8,245 nucleotides of DNA from positions 1 to 8,245 of the forward strand of contig DATLYT010000166.1 in the NCBI GenBank assembly GCA_035574455.1, written 5' to 3'. The position numbers and the translations under genes are program-made. Below, piece after piece: positions 5,471 to 8,245 of the stretch. The notes beneath the pieces were generated by a model that was not told where the DNA came from, searched no databases, and saw only the letters and a program-made list of their open reading frames with translations. The stretch is from DATLYT01 sp035574455. Its GTDB lineage: Bacteria > Bacteroidota > Ignavibacteria > UBA10030. Every line of letters starts with the position of its first letter. The first letter of the stretch is position 1.

Positions 5471-6463
5471 TTATGATGTTCCTTTCTCCAACACCGGTTC
5501 TTTGATCTCTTCATTGCCACTCGTCTGCTCCTTCGGCGTTGCAGATTTCGAGCCTTGCGAGCGCTGGAGAATAATGATTGCGACGCTCGCCACAATCACC
5601 GCCGCCGCAATGACCGTCTGAACCGATAGTGCCTCCCCTGCGACCAGCCAACCAAGAACAACAGCAACAACAGGATTGACAAACGCGTACGTCCCGACAC
5701 GCGAAGGGGTGGTGACTTTCAATAGCCAGATGTATGCTGTAAAACCAATGAGCGATCCAAACAACACCAGGTAAACAAGGGAAATAGCGGAGGCTATCGA
5801 GACTTGCGAAAGGTTGAGCCTCCCGGCCTCACCTGTTGCCAAACCGAGAAGAATGAGAAACGCTCCTCCAGCAAGCATTTCCATCGCCGTCGCAAGTAAG
5901 GAAGATGATGGAAGATCTGCTTTGCGCGAGTAGAGCGATCCGATAGCCCAGGAGAGAGAAGCCATCACGAGCACGGTCGCCCCCAGAGGGTCGACACTGT
6001 TACCGTCTGACACATTGCCGGGACCGATGAGCAACACAATTCCCATCATTCCCAGGAGTAGTCCTGATATGACTCTTCCTCCCGGCGCAGTGCCGCCGGG
6101 CTGCAGCCAATCGAGAACTACGAGCCAGAGCGGTACCGTCGCGACGAGTAACGCTGTGAGTCCTGATGGAACATACTGCTCCGCCCATACCACGCCGCCG
6201 TTTCCGCCAACAAGCATCAGAAATCCAACGACCGACGCTCCTTTCCAATGCGACCGCTTAGGTGCGGGAGTTCCCCGCAATCTTAACCAAGCGTACAAGA
6301 ATGCTCCGGCAAGAAGGAACCGAGCGCCTCCCATCAGAAAGGGAGGAATAGTCTCCACCGCATACCGTATTGCTAGATACGTCGACCCCCAGATGATGTA
6401 CACCGCTGCAAACGCGAGGATCACCTGCGATTGAGAAGGTTTCATATCATTATCAGCAACCAT
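5471..6463 (-). CDS. EamA-family drug/metabolite exporter, YedA-like
   Basis: This 330-residue inner-membrane protein has the ten-helix, two-repeat layout of the drug/metabolite transporter superfamily. The first EamA repeat covers about residues 12-146 and carries VYIIWGSTYLAIRYAVE (21-37), NGGVVWAEQYVPSG (88-101) and TALLVATVPLW (103-113). The second covers about 160-300 and carries SLSWAIGSLYSRKADLP (169-185), LFGSLIGFTAYIWLL (234-248) and YAFVNPVVAVVLG (259-271). These segments closely resemble E. coli YedA. The substrate is unknown; relatives export amino acids or small metabolites. A hydrophilic tail of about 30 residues (301-330) is not part of the fold. ATG 6463 is the first start; ATG 6445 (MKPSQSQ) is an alternative, and neither has a clear ribosome-binding site. 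It heads a two-gene operon with the ABM-like gene. Confidence 0.92.
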   Translation of the reverse strand: MVADNDMKPSQSQVILAFAAVYIIWGSTYLAIRYAVETIPPFLMGGARFLLAGAFLYAWLRLRGTPAPKRSHWKGASVVGFLMLVGGNGGVVWAEQYVPSGLTALLVATVPLWLVVLDWLQPGGTAPGGRVISGLLLGMMGIVLLIGPGNVSDGNSVDPLGATVLVMASLSWAIGSLYSRKADLPSSSLLATAMEMLAGGAFLILLGLATGEAGRLNLSQVSIASAISLVYLVLFGSLIGFTAYIWLLKVTTPSRVGTYAFVNPVVAVVLGWLVAGEALSVQTVIAAAVIVASVAIIILQRSQGSKSATPKEQTSGNEEIKEPVLEKGTS

Positions 6464-6521
6464 AGAAGAATTCTCATAATCATCTTACAAAACTGGATTT
6501 CCCTGTGGGAGGAATGCTCGA

Positions 6522-6585
6522 GGTCGTTCGCAGGAACGAAGAGACCTGCAAGGTCTTTGAGACCTGGCAGGTTTCATCATGAAAC
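6522..6585. repeat. Cluster of short palindromes with 18-bp tandem unit (REP-like)
   Basis: Within 64 bases there are four inverted repeats: CGTTC-GCAG-GAACG (6525-6538), AGACCT-GCA-AGGTCT (6542-6556), ACCTG-G-CAGGT (6562-6572) and GTTTCAT-C-ATGAAAC (6571-6585). The middle two belong to an imperfect 18-bp tandem duplication, 6541-6558 and 6559-6576, with 13 of 18 bases identical, both starting GAGACCTG. A further one, TCCC-TGT-GGGA, lies at 6500-6510. No T-tract follows. This occupies most of the exporter's upstream region and resembles dispersed intergenic palindromic repeats; whether it recurs in this genome cannot be seen here. Confidence 0.6.
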
Positions 6586-6659
6586 ACCGTTGATAGAAAT
6601 TGGGGGATGAGAGACTAGCGGGTACTCTCACTCAGACGCTTCTATTAACGGAGAGTCCA

Positions 6660-6674
6660 GTGCAAAAGTTGCAC
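6660..6674 (-). repeat. Small hairpin just downstream of the histidine kinase gene
   Basis: GTGCAA (6660-6665) and TTGCAC (6669-6674) form a 6-bp perfect stem with a 3-base loop, 15 bases beyond the kinase stop codon. No T-run follows on the minus strand, so it is a weak terminator candidate or an mRNA 3'-end stabiliser. The rest of 6586-6688 holds no recognisable gene. Confidence 0.35.
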
Positions 6675-6688
6675 GCGGAGACACTCTC

Positions 6689-7774
6689 TCAAGCCTGTGG
6701 AAGTTGTACCTTAACAGTGGTTCCCACACCAAGCTCACTCTGGACGTTCAGCAAACCGCCGTGCAGCTGGGTCAATCGTCGTGCAAGAATGAGTCCGAGG
6801 CCAAGTCCTTGCTGTTCATACGTCTGGCGGTCAAATTGGACAAACGCGCCGATCTCTTTGATCTGCGTCGAGCTCATCCCTCGCCCGCGGTCGGTTACCG
6901 TCAACACGAAGCCCTCTGGACGCGAAGAGGTGGAAACAAAAATCGGCGTCCCAACTTTGGAAAACTTGAAAGCATTATCAATAATCTCTTCTGTGATCTT
7001 GTTGAAATGAACGGGAGCAATGGCCACAGACCCCTCGGCAAGTTCCAACTGCAGATCGCCCATGCGTCCATATTCTGCTGCTTTAGTTTCGACGGTTGTT
7101 CGTACCAGATTGTGCGCCTCATGCGTCTCGGTTTGGCCGCTCGCATGGAGCAACTCAACACGCTTCAGCTCAAGCTGCGCATAGAGGAGGTAGTTTTCCA
7201 GGAGCCGCTGAAGCCTTCGAGCGTTTTTGAGAATACGCTCCGCCATCCAGGCAATCTCGTTGCTCTCGAGGTCTTCATACTGCTTGCGGAGAATATCGCT
7301 GTAGCCCAGAATGCCGTTGAGCGGGGTCTGGAGTTCGTGCGGGATGGTAAAGCTCATCGCTTTCCGGAGCTCTTCGAGTTTAGCGTTCGCCTGTCGGATC
7401 AACGTCTGGTGTTTGTGGAGACGTGTGTTGACCGCCTTCAGGAGCTCCGAGACGGCAAACGGCTTCTGAAGGAAATCATCCGCACCCATCTCCATCGCCT
7501 TACGGAAGCCGGCCTCCTCGGGCGCCGCCGTGATCAGAATGACAGGGACCGACGCGGTTTTTGGATTGCTCCGAATACTGGCGAGCAAATCGTACCCTCC
7601 ACCACGATCCATATGAATATCGCTGATAATCAGGTCGGGCAGATGCGTGCTCGCGAGCTCTGCCCCATCGATGCCGTTGTCGGCACCGATGGCATCGAAG
7701 TCGTTTGACCTCAGAATGGCAAGGATGGCTTGGAGCTGAGCAACATCGTCTTCAACAACGAGAATCTTCGGCAT
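6689..7774 (-). CDS. Response-regulator/histidine-kinase fusion (REC-HisKA-HATPase_c)
   Basis: This cytosolic signalling protein of 361 residues (from ATG 7774) has an N-terminal receiver domain, 1-118. It has the acidic pocket E8-D9-D10, phosphoacceptor D52 in IISDIH, T82 in LITAA and K104 in QKPF. A helical linker (119-140) leads to HisKA with H146 in IPHELQTPLNG. The HATPase domain (about 235-361) has N267 in EIIDNAFKFS, the G1 box DRGRGM at 295-300 and the G2 box GLGLGL at 323-328. All catalytic residues are present. There is no transmembrane or sensor domain and no neighbouring response regulator, so it is an orphan. The receiver probably takes phosphate from, or is regulated by, another kinase and controls the kinase's output. 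A TTG at 7792 would add six residues; the ATG gives the usual family start MPKILVVEDD. No strong ribosome-binding site is visible. It is divergent from the dehydrogenase-like gene. Confidence 0.94.
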   Translation of the reverse strand: MPKILVVEDDVAQLQAILAILRSNDFDAIGADNGIDGAELASTHLPDLIISDIHMDRGGGYDLLASIRSNPKTASVPVILITAAPEEAGFRKAMEMGADDFLQKPFAVSELLKAVNTRLHKHQTLIRQANAKLEELRKAMSFTIPHELQTPLNGILGYSDILRKQYEDLESNEIAWMAERILKNARRLQRLLENYLLYAQLELKRVELLHASGQTETHEAHNLVRTTVETKAAEYGRMGDLQLELAEGSVAIAPVHFNKITEEIIDNAFKFSKVGTPIFVSTSSRPEGFVLTVTDRGRGMSSTQIKEIGAFVQFDRQTYEQQGLGLGLILARRLTQLHGGLLNVQSELGVGTTVKVQLPQA

Positions 7775-7905
7775 GCGTGGGTTGACCGTCAATGGAAGAG
7801 AGACAACAACGTTTCGTGTTCAAGGTATAACTTTTTTCCTTGAAAAAGAAAAGGAGCAGTCAACAAGAGGTGGTATGGTTTGCCGTTTCGAGGTAAGGCA
7901 AGAAC

Positions 7906-7933
7906 GTCCGCCTTCCAGAGCGAAGCGGCGGGC
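7906..7933. repeat. GC-rich bulged hairpin in the divergent intergenic region
   Basis: GTCCGCCTTC (7906-7915) can pair with GAA plus GGCGGGC (7922-7924 and 7927-7933), leaving a 6-base loop and a 2-base bulge. It sits 10 bases before a second, stronger inverted repeat. The pair could form a structured leader for the plus-strand gene or be intergenic repeat DNA. Stability was judged by eye. Confidence 0.4.
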
Positions 7934-7943
7934 AGGGTATCTC

Positions 7944-7970
7944 GCTGGGCGAATCAATGATTCGCCCAGC
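7944..7970. repeat. 27-bp near-perfect palindrome upstream of the dehydrogenase-like gene
   Basis: GCTGGGCGAATCA (7944-7956) and TGATTCGCCCAGC (7958-7970) are exact reverse complements around a single A. No U-tract follows in either direction, so it is not a standard terminator for any flanking gene, and both flanking genes point away from it. It lies 107 bp before the plus-strand start and 169 bp before the minus-strand start. The rest of the 303-bp gap (7775-8077) has an A/T-rich patch at 7826-7852 but no convincing promoter. Confidence 0.65.
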
Positions 7971-8077
7971 ATTCCTATCAAAACCACAAGTTACCTTGCT
8001 TCTTTTCAGAATTTTGCTGATGTTCGGCGCATGAAATCTCGTCTAACTCCTTCCTCAATCGAACGGGATACTCCGGG

Positions 8078-8245
8078 ATGAACAGCCAGCAGCTCAACCC
8101 AATGCTGGTCGCTCATTACCATGACCGACCGACGGGTGCTGAAGCATGGCTGGTTGTCGACACCTTCCTGCATGGTGTGGCGGGCGGCGGCATTCGGATG
8201 GCACCGGACGTCACCGAGACCCTAATGAAACACCTTGCCGCCACG
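8078..8245 (+). CDS. Glu/Leu/Phe/Val dehydrogenase-like protein, N-terminal fragment
   Basis: An open frame begins at ATG 8078 and runs 56 codons to the window edge. Residues 24-45 (WLVVDTFLHGVAGGG, then IRMAPDVT) match the start of the dimerisation/substrate domain of amino-acid dehydrogenases, where a GGxRM or GGIRY motif is followed by a helix leading to the catalytic lysines. The form GGGIRM is closer to leucine-dehydrogenase-type enzymes than to glutamate dehydrogenase KGGIRY, and the lysine directly before the glycines is absent. The expected reaction is NAD(P)-dependent oxidative deamination of an amino acid, but the nucleotide-binding half lies outside the window, so substrate and activity cannot be judged. 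The N-terminus before the motif is short (about 33 residues). An in-frame stop at 8018-8020 limits upstream starts. The ribosome-binding site is weak (ACGGGA region). Confidence 0.72.
   Translation, partial: MNSQQLNPMLVAHYHDRPTGAEAWLVVDTFLHGVAGGGIRMAPDVTETLMKHLAAT

Noticed and set aside
6704..7708. Long plus-strand open frame (334 codons) opposite the kinase gene
   Set aside because: It is fully antisense to a kinase whose every motif is intact, and its translation has no recognisable domain; it is a codon-bias shadow.
5075..7905. 13-base repeat GTAAGGCAAGAAC at 5075-5087 and 7893-7905, each before a hairpin
   Set aside because: A single 13-base match in a window this size is expected about once every two windows by chance, and the flanks differ.
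1..8245. tRNA, rRNA, CRISPR array, insertion sequence or phage attachment site
   Set aside because: I saw no cloverleaf-like segment, regularly spaced repeat, transposase frame or terminal inverted repeat pair on reading both strands.

Overview
The window is chromosomal DNA of roughly half GC from a bacterium. The gene families, frequent absence of strong Shine-Dalgarno sequences, a secreted M28 peptidase with a Sec signal and palindromic intergenic repeats suggest a member of the Bacteroidota/Chlorobiota (Ignavibacteria-like) assemblage. That placement is an inference from protein style. I see no rRNA, tRNA, CRISPR array or transposase, and both ends cut through a gene.

Left part (1-3253), all on the minus strand and read right to left: feoA (3253-3014), a variant-type feoB (2943-1042), a 70-residue seven-cysteine protein (1035-823) starting 6 bases after feoB, an Rrf2-family regulator with three cysteines placed to hold an Fe-S cluster (737-297), and the first 60 codons of a basic, probably cytosolic N-terminus (181-1) that runs off the window. 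An 18-bp imperfect dyad occurs twice, upstream of the Rrf2 gene and upstream of the truncated gene, with 16 of 18 bases identical. This looks like an Rrf2 operator pair. Together the region reads as a ferrous-iron import operon next to an iron/Fe-S/redox-responsive regulator and its target.

Middle (3254-5145): a divergent intergenic region with a perfect 16-bp palindrome at its exact centre separates feoA from a plus-strand gene for a secreted M28 zinc aminopeptidase (3501-5078) that retains all the metal ligands. A 13-bp-stem hairpin at 5098-5143 lies between this gene and the convergent genes to the right and probably terminates both.

Right part (5146-8245): a two-gene minus-strand operon encodes a YedA-like EamA-family exporter and, 1 base downstream, a 107-residue ABM-fold protein. 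A 225-bp intergenic stretch rich in short palindromes follows. Next is an orphan response-regulator/histidine-kinase protein (REC-HisKA-HATPase, minus strand), then a 303-bp divergent intergenic region with two strong inverted repeats, and finally the 5' end of a plus-strand Glu/Leu/Phe/Val-dehydrogenase-like gene cut by the window end.

The most interesting points are the Cys-rich protein in the feo operon, the duplicated Rrf2 dyad, and the unexplained perfect palindromes in the two divergent promoter regions.
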